Source: Sphingobacterium kitahiroshimense (GTDB lineage: Bacteria > Bacteroidota > Bacteroidia > Sphingobacteriales > Sphingobacteriaceae). From it: a stretch of DNA of 64,000 nucleotides. How positions within the stretch are numbered: position 1 is the stretch's first letter; every line of letters begins with the position of its first letter. The notes beneath the pieces are model-generated. The model saw only the letters and a list, made by a program, of their open reading frames with translations. It made no database searches and had not been told where the DNA came from. The stretch is from positions 5,766,001 to 5,830,000 of the forward strand of contig NZ_JAOQNK010000001.1 of NCBI RefSeq assembly GCF_025961315.1, in the 5' to 3' direction. The position numbers and the translations under genes were made by a program. Positions 31,589 to 41,726 of the stretch are shown in pieces.

Positions 31589-32314
31589 TTAATTTATACA
31601 TAAATAGATCAATGTGGCAAGAGTGCTGCCTATAAGTGGACCGACTATAGGCACCCAGGCATATGCTAGATTAAATGTTTTTTTATTCTTTATCGGTAAT
31701 AAAGCGTGTGTAATTCGAGGGCCTAAATCTCGGGCAGGGTTGATGGCGTACCCGGTTGTACCGCCTAAAGATAATCCGATTACCCAAACAATAAAACTTA
31801 CAGGTATTGCTCCTATAGTACCTAAGCCCAAAGTTTGTCCTTGTTGGATAGTTGGTTCAGTGAAATGTAGGATGCAAAAAATTAAGACAAAAGTACCTAC
31901 AATTTCACTGATGATATTAATTTTAGGATTAAAGATAGCAGGTCTTGTACAAAACACGGCCTCTTTGGCTCCTGCATCTTCGGTTTGGGTGAAATGATCT
32001 TTGTACATCAACCAAACCACAAATGAACCAAACATAGCCCCTAAAATTTGCATTGTGATGTATTGAAGTCCTAAACTTAAGGTCATTTTGTTCAATATTA
32101 AATTAGCAAGCGTAACAGCAGGATTAAGATGCGCCCCGCTATAGGGTCCTGCAATCGTTACTCCGGCAAATACCGCTAAAGCCCAAGCTGTACTGATTAC
32201 CATCCAACCTGAATTGTTCCCTTTAGTATCTTTTAATACAACATTTGCGACAACTCCTCCTCCTAATAAAATGAGCACGGCTGTCCCAATAAATTCTGCG
32301 ATTAGTACATTCAT
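31589..32314 (-). CDS. glpF: glycerol facilitator (MIP family)
   Basis: 241 residues with six membrane helices and both NPA boxes: SGAHLNPAVTLA (about residue 60) and YAINPARDLGPR (about residue 190). The aspartate after NPAR is the mark of glyceroporins over strict aquaporins. It lets glycerol enter by diffusion, to be trapped by GlpK. It is last in the glpD-glpK-glpF operon (11 bp after glpK). Confidence 0.95.
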   Translation of the reverse strand: MNVLIAEFIGTAVLILLGGGVVANVVLKDTKGNNSGWMVISTAWALAVFAGVTIAGPYSGAHLNPAVTLANLILNKMTLSLGLQYITMQILGAMFGSFVVWLMYKDHFTQTEDAGAKEAVFCTRPAIFNPKINIISEIVGTFVLIFCILHFTEPTIQQGQTLGLGTIGAIPVSFIVWVIGLSLGGTTGYAINPARDLGPRITHALLPIKNKKTFNLAYAWVPIVGPLIGSTLATLIYLCIN

Positions 32315-32325
32315 AATAACTGTTG

Positions 32326-33834
32326 TTAAGCGTTGAGATCGTAGTTAGCCCAAAACTTGGTTGTCTCTACAGCGCGCTTCCATTCTCGCAATGATTGTTC
32401 AATTGATGGATCTGGTATTGGTGTAAATGTTCTGTTTATTTGCCATTGTTTTGCTATTTCTTCCACACTGGGCCAAAATCCAACCGCTAGACCGGCTAAA
32501 TATGCTGCTCCAAGTGCTGTCGTTTCTGTTACCTCAGGACGTATGGTGATTGTATTGAGAAAGTTGGCCTGGGTTTGCATCAGGAAATTATTCGCACTTG
32601 CGCCACCATCAACACGAAGTTCTTTGATTTCAATATTTGAATCAGACTGCATGGCTGTCAGAATATCTGTTATTTGAAATGCGATTCCCTCTAGCGCAGC
32701 TCTGGCAATATGAGCGACATTGGTGCCTCGAGAAAGCCCTAATATCGTACCACGTGCATAAGGATTCCAATGTGGTGCTCCTAAACCTGAAAAAGCCGGA
32801 ACCATATAGACACCATCGCTATCCGCTACACTTTCAGCCAATTTTTCTATTTCTGCAGAAGTTTTGATGATACCTAATTCATCTCGTAACCACTGCACAA
32901 CAGCTCCTCCAATGAATACACTTCCTTCCAGAGCGTATGTTACCTTTCCTCCAATTCTCCAAGCAATCGTAGTGACTAAATTGTTATTCGAAAAAATTGG
33001 TTTTGAGCCAATGTTCATTAATAAGAAGCAACCTGTTCCATAGGTATTTTTTGCCATTCCTTTTTGGGTGCACATTTGTCCAAATAGTGCCGCTTGCTGA
33101 TCGCCCGCAATCCCTGCGATAGGTACACTACTGGAAAGGATCTGACCCGAAGTATGTCCATATACCTCTGACGAGGAGGCAACTTTAGGAAGGATACTTG
33201 CAGGTACGTTAAATATGGTCAGCAATTCATTATCCCATGTTAAAGTTTCGATATTGTACAACATCGTTCTTGATGCATTGGACACATCGGTTACATGGAC
33301 AGCTCCATCAGTTAGGTTCCAAATAATCCAACTATCTATGGTTCCAAAAGCGAGATCGCCCACATTTGCTCTTTCTCTAGCACCTTTTACATGATCTAAT
33401 ATCCAGTTGATCTTAGATGCGGAGAAGTAGGCATCGATACGAAGACCTGTTTTTTTCTGAATGGTATTGCCATGACCTTGATTTTCGATCTGCTTACAAT
33501 AGTCTGCTGTTCTTCGATCTTGCCATACAATAGCATTATAGATGGGTTCCCCGGTTTTTCTATCCCAAATAATAGTGGTTTCACGCTGATTTGTAATTCC
33601 GATGGCTTTGATATGTTTTGGGGTAATCTTCATCTTGGCCATAACTTCTGTAAAAACTGAAAGTTGACTGGACCAAATCTCTTTAGGATCATGCTCAACC
33701 CAACCAGATTTTGGATAAATCTGCTTGAATTCTTTTTGTGCTATCGCTTCTATTTTTCCTGACTTCGAAAAGATAATTGCTCTTGAGCTCGTTGTGCCCT
33801 GGTCTAATGCCAAAATGTATTCTTTAGTACTCAT
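32326..33834 (-). CDS. glpK: glycerol kinase
   Basis: 502 residues, the normal length. FGGY-kinase signatures are present: ALDQGTTSSRAIIF at the N-terminus (ATP site), TNQRETTIIWD, and GGASANNFLMQTQANFL near residue 408. It phosphorylates glycerol to sn-glycerol 3-phosphate. It lies between glpD (18 bp upstream) and glpF. Confidence 0.98.
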   Translation of the reverse strand: MSTKEYILALDQGTTSSRAIIFSKSGKIEAIAQKEFKQIYPKSGWVEHDPKEIWSSQLSVFTEVMAKMKITPKHIKAIGITNQRETTIIWDRKTGEPIYNAIVWQDRRTADYCKQIENQGHGNTIQKKTGLRIDAYFSASKINWILDHVKGARERANVGDLAFGTIDSWIIWNLTDGAVHVTDVSNASRTMLYNIETLTWDNELLTIFNVPASILPKVASSSEVYGHTSGQILSSSVPIAGIAGDQQAALFGQMCTQKGMAKNTYGTGCFLLMNIGSKPIFSNNNLVTTIAWRIGGKVTYALEGSVFIGGAVVQWLRDELGIIKTSAEIEKLAESVADSDGVYMVPAFSGLGAPHWNPYARGTILGLSRGTNVAHIARAALEGIAFQITDILTAMQSDSNIEIKELRVDGGASANNFLMQTQANFLNTITIRPEVTETTALGAAYLAGLAVGFWPSVEEIAKQWQINRTFTPIPDPSIEQSLREWKRAVETTKFWANYDLNA

Positions 33835-33852
33835 AAGTGCGTTGTTAATGGA

Positions 33853-35427
33853 TTAGGAATTGTAAGTATAGTTTTTACAAAGTATAAGGAATTTTGCAAG
33901 CTGTTCTTCTTCCCATGTTTTCGATTGCTCAAGTTCTTTGGACATAATCTGAACAACTAGGGGAGCTGCCTCCATGGCTGCTTTTGCATCTAAAAACAGC
34001 ATGCGTATCCTTCTTGCTAAAACATCTTCCAGGCATCTTGCCATTTCATTTCTTATTGCCCATACTACTTCTGCTGCGATATAATCAAATTTGGGGTGAA
34101 TCTTTTGGGAAAAATTTGGATCCTTTTGTGCTAACTCTTGTATTAACTTTGCATCTGAACCGTATATCTGCCAGTGTCCCTGCTGTTTTTCTTGAAGATA
34201 ACCATGTATTTTTAAGGTTTTTGTAATACAAGGAGCTGTATTTAACTTTCCGATCTGAATGGCTTCGTTGACGGTATCTTCTGCCATTTTACGATATGTC
34301 GTCCATTTCCCTCCTGTAATGGTAATCAATCCTGATTTACTGCTGATCAGTTTGTGGTCCCGGGAGATTTCTTTTGTTGAAGCTGGATTACTTTCATCTG
34401 GTGCAGCCAGTGGTCGCAAACCTGCAAATACACTGAGTATATCTGCTCGGGTAGGAGCAGGATTGAGGTAATTTTTAGCCGTTTCCAAAATAAAATCTAC
34501 TTCTTCTTCTAAAGGTCTTGGTTCAATAGTGTGAATATCTAAGGGCGTATCTGTCGTTCCTAATAGGATGTGGTCGTGCCATGGCACACCAAATAGCACA
34601 CGTCCGTCATTAGTTTCCGGAATCATAAGGGCATCTTCTTCCCCTAAAAATTTCTTGTCAATGACAATATGCGTTCCCTGAGATGGTCTTACTAAATTCT
34701 TATGGACAGGTGATTCCAGTTTTAATATATCATCAACAAAGATTCCGGTCGCATTAATGACTGTTTTTGCTTTAACTTCAAAATTCTGGTTTGACTCTAA
34801 ATCTGTAAAAGAAACACCACAAACTTGACCATTTGTATCTTTATGAATGGCATTTACATCACAATAGTTTAAGATTGTTGCATCAAGAGAATTTGCTGTC
34901 TGTGCTAGATTGATTGCAAATCGGGAGTCATCAAACTGGCCGTCATAGTAGATTATACCCCCTTTTAGATTATCCTGTTTGACAGCATGCAGTTTTGAAA
35001 CAACCTGACTGCTGGATAAAAATCTGGAAGTTCCGATCCGGTATGCACCGGCCATCCAATCATAGATTTTCAATCCAATCAGATATTTCCACTTACTGAA
35101 AAATGTATAGCATGGAATAATAAAGCTTTGAATTTTAGCTAAGTGTGGTGCGTTTTGGAAAATTAATCCTCTTTCATGCAATGCGGAATAGACAAGTTTA
35201 ATATCTCCATTTGCGAGATACCGTACACCACCATGGACTAATTTCGTACTCCTACTTGAGGTTGCTTTTGCAAAATCATATTTTTCGAGTAATAATGTTT
35301 TAAATCCTCGAGAAGCCGCATCGACAGCGATACCAAGCCCAGTTGCCCCGCCTCCAATGATAACAATGTCCCATTTTGAAGTTTTATTTACGTTTTCTAG
35401 ATTCGTCTTTCTTTTGAAATTGCTCAT
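33853..35427 (-). CDS. glpD: FAD-dependent glycerol-3-phosphate dehydrogenase
   Basis: 524 residues. The FAD motif VIIGGGATGLGIAVDAASRG is at residue 22, followed by ATSSRSTKLVHGGVRYL, the GlpD substrate loop, and ITGGKWTTYRKMAED. It oxidises glycerol 3-phosphate to dihydroxyacetone phosphate at the membrane and passes electrons to quinone. It is the first gene of the glycerol operon; no obvious operator was found upstream. Confidence 0.96.
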   Translation of the reverse strand: MSNFKRKTNLENVNKTSKWDIVIIGGGATGLGIAVDAASRGFKTLLLEKYDFAKATSSRSTKLVHGGVRYLANGDIKLVYSALHERGLIFQNAPHLAKIQSFIIPCYTFFSKWKYLIGLKIYDWMAGAYRIGTSRFLSSSQVVSKLHAVKQDNLKGGIIYYDGQFDDSRFAINLAQTANSLDATILNYCDVNAIHKDTNGQVCGVSFTDLESNQNFEVKAKTVINATGIFVDDILKLESPVHKNLVRPSQGTHIVIDKKFLGEEDALMIPETNDGRVLFGVPWHDHILLGTTDTPLDIHTIEPRPLEEEVDFILETAKNYLNPAPTRADILSVFAGLRPLAAPDESNPASTKEISRDHKLISSKSGLITITGGKWTTYRKMAEDTVNEAIQIGKLNTAPCITKTLKIHGYLQEKQQGHWQIYGSDAKLIQELAQKDPNFSQKIHPKFDYIAAEVVWAIRNEMARCLEDVLARRIRMLFLDAKAAMEAAPLVVQIMSKELEQSKTWEEEQLAKFLILCKNYTYNS

Positions 35428-35956
35428 ACAATGATATGATTTTGGATATTTTGTTCATCAAATGTTCACTTTTTCAGGAATATCTTTTATAAAGAAGGGC
35501 CTTACATTATAAACGAAATAGCTTGAAAGTTTGTTTTATTTATTTTTTAATTAGTATTTTGTTCTCCAAATTGTTTTTTACAAAGTCACCAACCGATTAG
35601 AGTTTGTTTTCTTGTCGTTAGGTAGACCAAGGTAATCTTTTCGTCAGCTATAACGATACCTTAACCATTTATTAGCTATATGGTTGTTGTCAATAATTGA
35701 TAGGTCATACATTTGATGTACGATTTCATCCAATATAGATGTAATTTAAAGAGGTACGTACGTCTTTGGTATTATTAAAGCTTGTTTGTTAAATTTCTAC
35801 GGGTAAAAAACAGAATTTTATAAAAAAATATGAGCCCTTGTTTTGGAATAAAACAAATGGTTATTTATTTTTTTTTCCTTAAATAATGTAAAAAAAGACT
35901 AAAAATATTGTCATTCGTTAAAGAAATGCCTTTATTTGCACAAATCTCAAATTTAA
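35428..35956. other. intergenic region between glpD and topA
   Basis: 529 bp, very AT-rich. It should contain the divergent glpD and topA promoters. For topA, TTG at 35908 and TTTATTTG at 35931-35938 are about 20 nt apart and fit the Bacteroidota pattern loosely. No gene seen. Confidence 0.5.
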
Positions 35957-38395
35957 ATGGCTAAAAATTTACTCATAGTAGAGTCTCCGGCGAAAGCGAA
36001 AACAATAGAAGGGTATTTAGGGAAGGACTTTTTGGTAAAGTCCAGTTACGGACATATTCGTGATTTGGTGAAGACCGATGATGCTATTGATACAGATAAA
36101 GATTTTCAACAAAAATATGAAGTGCCGAGTGATAAGAAGGCTGTTGTCAGTGAGTTAAAGAAATTAGCTAAAGCTGCAGAAACAGTTTGGTTAGCATCCG
36201 ATGAGGACCGCGAGGGGGAGGCTATATCGTGGCATTTATTTGAGACTTTAGGTTTAAAAGATGAGAGTACTAAGCGTATTGTATTTCATGAGATCACCAA
36301 ACCTGCGATTTTAAAGGCCATTGAGAATCCACGTAAAATAGATTATAATTTAGTAAATGCACAGCAGGCTCGTCGTGTACTGGATCGTTTGGTAGGATTT
36401 GAGCTTTCTCCTGTATTATGGAAGAAAGTAAAACCATCGTTGTCCGCAGGACGTGTTCAATCGGTAGCAGTGCGTTTAATTGTAGACCGCGAGCGCGAGG
36501 TTATAAAATTTAATGCGGAAGCATCATTTCGTATTGTGGCATTTTTCCATACTGGAAAAGTTAAAGATAGTTTTAAAGCTGAGTTGCCACAGCGTTTTGC
36601 AACAGAGGCTGAAGCAAAGCAGTTTTTAGAGGATTGTAAGACAGCGGAATTTGCTGTTAAGAGTTTGGAAACAAAACCAGCGAAAAGAGCTCCAGCGGCT
36701 CCGTTCACTACCTCAACGCTACAGCAGGAGGCTAGTCGTAAGCTAGGGTTTTCTGTTGCGCGTACTATGCAGGTTGCTCAACGCTTATATGAAGCTGGTC
36801 GCATTACCTATATGCGTACCGATTCTGTTAATTTAAGTGATACAGCAACAGAAGCTGCTGAGAAAGAAATTCGTTCTGCTTATGGGGATCGTTATCATAA
36901 GTTAAGAAAATATAAAACAAAAACTTCTGGAGCTCAAGAGGCTCACGAAGCCATTCGTCCAACTTATTTTTCTGAACATAGCATTGAAGGTGATGCAGCA
37001 GAAAAACGTTTATACGATTTAATTTGGAAACGTGCTATTGCTTCTCAAATGAGTGAGGCAGAGTTCGAGAAAACATTAGCTAAAATTTCTATTTCTACAC
37101 GTAAGGAGGATTTATCTGCTTCAGGTGAGGTCATGAAGTTTGATGGATTTTTGAAAGTTTATTTTGAATCTACAGATGATGATCAAGAGGTAACGAATGA
37201 TGATGATAGCGATAACTCCTTGTTGCCACCTTTGGTAACAGGACAATCGGTCGTATTGAAAAGCATGAATGCGACAGAGCGTTTTACAAGACCTCCTGCT
37301 CGTTATACAGAGGCTGCTTTGGTGAAGAAGTTGGAAGAATTGGGTATTGGTAGACCATCTACTTATGCACCGACAATTTCTACGATTCAAAATCGCGGTT
37401 ATGTAGTGAAAGAAGAAAGAGAAGGACGTTCACGTGACTATCGTGTATTGACTTTAGAAAATACGGAAATCTCTGCCGTTACTAAGACTGAAATTACTGG
37501 CGCTGAAAAAGGAAAAATGTTTCCAACAGATATCGGTATTGTTGTTAATGATTTCTTAGTTGAACACTTTAAAGGCATTGTAGATTTTAATTTCACGGCA
37601 AAAGTAGAAAAGGAATTTGATGAAATTGCACATGGTTTGACCGAATGGACAGATATGTTGCGTGAATTCTACGGACCTTTTCATTCAGAAGTACAGAATA
37701 CGTTAGAAAATGCTGAACGTGCTAACAACGAACGTGAGTTGGGTGTCGATCCTGTATCGGGTAAACCTGTCTCTGTCCGTATTGGTAAGTTTGGTCCTTT
37801 GGTGCAGATTGGTGCACAAGATGATGAAGAGAAACCTCGTTTTGCATCTTTGAGAAAAGGACAGATGATCGAAACGATTACTTTTGAGGATGCTATGGAA
37901 TTGTTTAAGCTTCCAAAGAAGGTTGGTATTTTTGAAGAAAAGGAAATGACTGTTGCCATTGGCCGTTTTGGACCTTATATCCGTCATGATTCTTCTTTTT
38001 ATTCTTTACCAAAGAATGTTGATCCACTTGATGTGACAGAGGAAGAGTGTATCCAGATTATCAAAGACAAGAGACAAAAAGATATTGAAAAGGTAATTCG
38101 TGTTTTTGACGAAAATCCTGAAGCTCAAATTGAACAAGGCCGTTGGGGACCGTTTATCCGTTTTGGAAAACAGAATTTGAAAATTCCAAAAGGAACAGAA
38201 GTAGAGCAGATCACGTATGAAGATGTCTTGAAATGGGCGGAAGCTGATGCTCCTAAAGGCAAAGGAAAAGTAACTGCTAAAAAAGCGACTACTGCAAAGA
38301 AAGCTCCTGCTAAAAAAGCTCCAGCAGCGAAGAAAGCGACTGCGGTTAAAAAGACAACTACAAAGGCTGCTGTGAAAGCGACTAAAGATAAATAA
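35957..38395 (+). CDS. topA: DNA topoisomerase I
   Basis: 812 residues. It opens with the Toprim domain (LLIVESPAKAKTIEGYLG), has SDEDREGEAISWHL (acidic metal site), and the nucleophile tyrosine in ITYMRTDSVNLS (about residue 287). It relaxes negative supercoils. In place of C4 zinc fingers the C-terminal part has repeats of the IGRFGPYIRH / QGRWGPFIRFG kind, and the last 45 residues form a Lys/Ala-rich tail (KKAPAKKAPAAKK). A two-gene run with a small hypothetical and cmk follows closely. Confidence 0.98.
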   Translation: MAKNLLIVESPAKAKTIEGYLGKDFLVKSSYGHIRDLVKTDDAIDTDKDFQQKYEVPSDKKAVVSELKKLAKAAETVWLASDEDREGEAISWHLFETLGLKDESTKRIVFHEITKPAILKAIENPRKIDYNLVNAQQARRVLDRLVGFELSPVLWKKVKPSLSAGRVQSVAVRLIVDREREVIKFNAEASFRIVAFFHTGKVKDSFKAELPQRFATEAEAKQFLEDCKTAEFAVKSLETKPAKRAPAAPFTTSTLQQEASRKLGFSVARTMQVAQRLYEAGRITYMRTDSVNLSDTATEAAEKEIRSAYGDRYHKLRKYKTKTSGAQEAHEAIRPTYFSEHSIEGDAAEKRLYDLIWKRAIASQMSEAEFEKTLAKISISTRKEDLSASGEVMKFDGFLKVYFESTDDDQEVTNDDDSDNSLLPPLVTGQSVVLKSMNATERFTRPPARYTEAALVKKLEELGIGRPSTYAPTISTIQNRGYVVKEEREGRSRDYRVLTLENTEISAVTKTEITGAEKGKMFPTDIGIVVNDFLVEHFKGIVDFNFTAKVEKEFDEIAHGLTEWTDMLREFYGPFHSEVQNTLENAERANNERELGVDPVSGKPVSVRIGKFGPLVQIGAQDDEEKPRFASLRKGQMIETITFEDAMELFKLPKKVGIFEEKEMTVAIGRFGPYIRHDSSFYSLPKNVDPLDVTEEECIQIIKDKRQKDIEKVIRVFDENPEAQIEQGRWGPFIRFGKQNLKIPKGTEVEQITYEDVLKWAEADAPKGKGKVTAKKATTAKKAPAKKAPAAKKATAVKKTTTKAAVKATKDK

Positions 38396-38400
38396 TTGAA

Positions 38401-38814
38401 ATGAAAAAGGATTTACCTGAAAACATTGTTCAAAATATTACGATTGCTGTTGTTTTGGAGAGTGAAAGCCCGGAGTCAAAAGTTTGGAATGTTTATTTAA
38501 TTAATGAAAAGAATCAAGAAATTCAAAATGTCTTGGTTACTTCAAAAGGTTATGGCGAAAAGGATGGTGCAAATGTGATCACAAGCACATTACGTCATTT
38601 TATCGGTAATGTTGCTCCACATTCTTTCGAAAAAATCGAAGCTATTGATGAACAGGTATTCGGTTTAACCAATGAATATTGGTTAAGCTTTTATATTGAT
38701 AATATTATTTACGATAAGAAATACATCTTCCTACCTGAAAGCATTATAGAAGGGAATTTAATACTGGTTCCTTTAGTGAATAAGCTTGGGGTGATTATTG
38801 GGGGGATGAATTAG
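38401..38814 (+). CDS. conserved-type hypothetical protein between topA and cmk
   Basis: 137 residues, soluble, no signal peptide. Beta-rich with a central EKIEAIDEQVFGLTNEYWLSFYID segment. It starts 5 bp after topA and ends 4 bp before cmk, so the three are co-transcribed. I do not recognise a family with a known function; its tight placement suggests a housekeeping role. Confidence 0.85.
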   Translation: MKKDLPENIVQNITIAVVLESESPESKVWNVYLINEKNQEIQNVLVTSKGYGEKDGANVITSTLRHFIGNVAPHSFEKIEAIDEQVFGLTNEYWLSFYIDNIIYDKKYIFLPESIIEGNLILVPLVNKLGVIIGGMN

Positions 38815-38818
38815 TTTT

Positions 38819-39505
38819 ATGACAACAAGACATAACTTTATTATCGCTATTGATGGTTTTTCATCATGTGGTAAAAGTACAGTGGCAAAAGCACTGGCCA
38901 AAAAATTAAAATTTGTTTTCATTGACAGTGGTGCAATGTACCGTGCTGTGACACTTTATTTTCTCAGAGAGGGAATAGATATGAAAGATGATAAAGCAAT
39001 AGCTGAGGCGTTGGAAAATATTCATATCGATTTCATTCCTAATGTTGATAAAACTGAGATTCATCTTAATGATGAAGATATATCGGATGAGATCCGTCAG
39101 ATGTATATTTCGGATATGGTGAGTGAAGTGAGTACAATAAAAGCTGTGCGTCAAGCCATGGTAAAACAACAGCAGAAATTAGGGCGGAGACGTAATATCG
39201 TGATGGATGGTCGCGATATAGGCACAACTGTATTTCCGGATGCAGATATGAAAATTTTTATGACAGCGGATCCGCAAGTACGTGCTAATCGACGTTATTT
39301 AGAATTGACCAATAAGGGAGAGCAGGTGACGATCGATGAAATTGTTAAGAATCTGGCACATCGTGATCATATTGACAGTACCAGGGAAGAAAGTCCTTTG
39401 CGTAAAGCGGAAGATGCCATTGTATTGGATAATTCTTATATGAGTCAAGAAGATCAATTGACATTTGTCATTGATGAATATACAAAAAGAAGAGCTTCCA
39501 AATAG
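38819..39505 (+). CDS. cmk: (d)CMP kinase
   Basis: 228 residues. P-loop IDGFSSCGKSTVAKALAK (GxxxxGKST) near residue 12, substrate segment IDSGAMYRAVTLY, and RNIVMDGRDIGTTVFPDAD with the CMP-binding residues. It phosphorylates CMP and dCMP. The stop codon lies inside the terminator hairpin that follows. Confidence 0.96.
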   Translation: MTTRHNFIIAIDGFSSCGKSTVAKALAKKLKFVFIDSGAMYRAVTLYFLREGIDMKDDKAIAEALENIHIDFIPNVDKTEIHLNDEDISDEIRQMYISDMVSEVSTIKAVRQAMVKQQQKLGRRRNIVMDGRDIGTTVFPDADMKIFMTADPQVRANRRYLELTNKGEQVTIDEIVKNLAHRDHIDSTREESPLRKAEDAIVLDNSYMSQEDQLTFVIDEYTKRRASK

Positions 39506-39517
39506 GAAACTCTTCTT
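39487..39517 (+). terminator. terminator overlapping cmk stop
   Basis: Arms AAGAAGAGCTTCC and GGAAACTCTTCTT (one mismatched pair) with loop AAATA, then T residues. The cmk stop codon (39503-39505) lies in it. Confidence 0.8.
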
Positions 39518-39519
39518 TT

Positions 39520-39813
39520 TTATTTAATGCTATTGATCTGTTGTTGTTCTTTTAGTTTCGCAACATTGTTTTTCTCTCCAAATTCTTCTGTTTTTTCTTG
39601 GAAAGAATCTAATAGTTGACGGATTGCATCTGAATTGTCTGCTGTACGTTGAAAAATATCCGGTAGAATCTTTTCTAGATTTTGGTCTCCAAGTTCGATA
39701 TTATCCACCTCGATTTTCCCAATTTTTTCTAATACGGCTTGCTGACTTTTCCTAACATCTTCTAATTCTCTCGCAATTTTTTCCATCAATTCAAATTTCT
39801 TCAATTTATCCAT
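39520..39813 (-). CDS. small coiled-coil hypothetical protein
   Basis: 97 residues, highly charged and helical, with heptad-like spacing in ELMEKIARELEDVRKSQQAV and again in LLDSFQEKTEEFGEKNN. No signal peptide or membrane segment. Convergent with cmk and sharing its terminator. Family and function are not recognised. Confidence 0.75.
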   Translation of the reverse strand: MDKLKKFELMEKIARELEDVRKSQQAVLEKIGKIEVDNIELGDQNLEKILPDIFQRTADNSDAIRQLLDSFQEKTEEFGEKNNVAKLKEQQQINSIK

Positions 39814-39880
39814 ATTATATAAAATTTAGTGATCAATTACTATATATAACGTATAAAGTGGTCAAAATGTTTTAAATAAA

Positions 39881-39908
39881 AAAGGGTTGCTCATTTGAGC
39901 AACCCTTT
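39881..39908 (-). terminator. terminator of aminotransferase gene
   Basis: Arms AAAGGGTTGCTCA and TGAGCAACCCTTT, 13 bp, with a T run on the minus strand; could also work in the other direction. Confidence 0.87.
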
Positions 39909-39929
39909 TTTATCGTCTATACTCACTGA

Positions 39930-41129
39930 TTAGTTTGTACGGCCTGGATAAACTTCCAGTCCTTTTTCTAAGCAGGTCAATGCTTTTTTTAGATCGTTCT
40001 GATTAAGAACGTATGCTAGTCGAACTTCGTTGATTCCGGCACCTGGAGTGCTGTAGAAGCCTGTTGCAGGAGCCATCATAACCGTTTCATTTTCGTATGC
40101 AAACTCTTCTAGCATCCATTGACAGAATTTATCTGCGTTATCGATCGGTAGTTTTGCTACAACGTAAAATGCGCCACCTGGATTAGGTGAAAATGCACCT
40201 TCAATTTTATTTAAGCCGTTGACTAAAGTATCACGACGTGCAGTATACTCTTCAGACACTGCCTCAAAATAACTATCTGGTGTATCTACAGCTGCTTCAC
40301 CTGCAATTTGTCCTTCCAAAGAAGGGCTTAAACGCGCTTGTGCAAACTTTAGAGCGACTTGGTACAGTTCTTTATTCTTTGTGATTAAGCAACCTATTCT
40401 GGCACCACATGCTGAGTAACGTTTTGAAACGGTATCAAAAACAACAACATGTTGTTCCAGTCCCTCCAGATGCATAGGTGAAATGAATTCACGCCCATCA
40501 TAACAGAATTCGCGGTAGGCTTCATCAGAGAATAAGTATAAATCATATTTTAAACAAAGCTCACGCAATGCTTCTAGTTCTTCTCTAGAATACAAATAAC
40601 CTGTAGGGTTGTTCGGATTACAGATCGCAATCGCTTTTGTTTTTTCAGTGATTACTTTTTCAAACTCCGCAATAGAAGGTAAAGCGAATCCATTGTCGAT
40701 ATAAGACATGATCGGTTTTACCACAATGTCTGACGAGCATGCGAAGCCGTTGTAATTGGCATAGAAAGGCTCAGGAATGATTACTTCTTCACCCGGGTTA
40801 AGACAAGCTTGCATCGCAATCATAATCGCTTCAGAGCCACCGTTTGTCACTAAAATATCAGTAGGTTCGATATTGTAGTTTAATTTATTGTAGTATGTCG
40901 TCAGTTTATTGCGGTAAGATGCTGTTCCTTCAGATGCCGTATAGGCCCAAACTTTGAAATCAATGTTTTTTAATGCATTGAGCATTACTTCTGGCGTTTC
41001 AATGTCCGGCTGTCCGATATTTAAATGATAGATTTTTTTCCCTTCTTTTTTTGCTTGATCAGCGAAAGGTGTTAGTTTTCTAATTGGGGATGCGGGCATG
41101 TTATACCCTTTTTCTGATATTGATGGCAT
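39930..41129 (-). CDS. class I PLP-dependent aminotransferase (aspartate aminotransferase type)
   Basis: 399 residues. The cofactor lysine is in DTVSKRYSACGARIG (about residue 238), with NPNNPTGYLYS and FSDEAYREF upstream and the carboxylate-binding arginine in NEVRLAYVL near the C-terminus. Fold-type I subgroup enzymes of this kind transaminate aspartate or aromatic acids with 2-oxoglutarate. Exact substrate is not certain. Confidence 0.93.
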   Translation of the reverse strand: MPSISEKGYNMPASPIRKLTPFADQAKKEGKKIYHLNIGQPDIETPEVMLNALKNIDFKVWAYTASEGTASYRNKLTTYYNKLNYNIEPTDILVTNGGSEAIMIAMQACLNPGEEVIIPEPFYANYNGFACSSDIVVKPIMSYIDNGFALPSIAEFEKVITEKTKAIAICNPNNPTGYLYSREELEALRELCLKYDLYLFSDEAYREFCYDGREFISPMHLEGLEQHVVVFDTVSKRYSACGARIGCLITKNKELYQVALKFAQARLSPSLEGQIAGEAAVDTPDSYFEAVSEEYTARRDTLVNGLNKIEGAFSPNPGGAFYVVAKLPIDNADKFCQWMLEEFAYENETVMMAPATGFYSTPGAGINEVRLAYVLNQNDLKKALTCLEKGLEVYPGRTN

Positions 41130-41174
41130 TATTTTATATAAATTAGCGAAACAAATCTACTGAATTAAAACTAA

Positions 41175-41202
41175 AAAAGCCACTTTACTTGAAGTGGCTT
41201 TT
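41175..41202 (-). terminator. terminator of DUF1573 gene
   Basis: Arms AAAAGCCACTT and AAGTGGCTTTT with a 6-nt loop and T residues on the minus strand. Confidence 0.85.
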
Positions 41203-41225
41203 CTTTAATTATGTACGCAAAGTAA

Positions 41226-41600
41226 TTATTCTACAATTCCTTTGATGTATAAAGTTTTTACAGGTGTTTTTGTGTTCGATGTTACTGTAAAGCTTTTTGT
41301 AAAAGGTGCTTTTGAAGCAGCGTTGAAAGTAACTTTAATTGTTCCTGTGTCACCGGGTTTGATTGGTGTTTTTGTAAATTCTGCTACTGAACATCCACAT
41401 GAAGGCTTAACATCAGAAATAATGATAGGCTCACTTCCTGCATTCGAAAATTTGAAACTGTATGATACTGGAGTTCCTTGTGCGATCTTTCCAAAATCAT
41501 GTGTTTCTTTTTCAAATTTAAATTCGCTCTGACTTGTTTGCATTGCAGTAAATCCTACAAATGCAATAATAACAGTTAATACGGCTAAAAACTTTTTCAT
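41226..41600 (-). CDS. DUF1573 exported protein
   Basis: 124 residues. After a signal peptide (MKKFLAVLTVIIAFVGFTAM) there is a single immunoglobulin-like DUF1573 domain: HDFGKIAQGTPVSYSFKFSN, then VKPSCGCSVAEF with a conserved CGC, and GTIKVTFNA. Such proteins are frequent and mostly unassigned in Bacteroidota; they are expected in the periplasm or at the surface. Confidence 0.9.
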   Translation of the reverse strand: MKKFLAVLTVIIAFVGFTAMQTSQSEFKFEKETHDFGKIAQGTPVSYSFKFSNAGSEPIIISDVKPSCGCSVAEFTKTPIKPGDTGTIKVTFNAASKAPFTKSFTVTSNTKTPVKTLYIKGIVE

Positions 41601-41726
41601 ATCTTCTTCTTCTTAATTTGTTAACTATGCTCTTTGATAATGTCAAACAACGTACCAAAATAGAAATTTTAATACGTAATTGCCTTAGAAAAGAACGCGA
41701 TAACAATAATATTACATTATGTATGA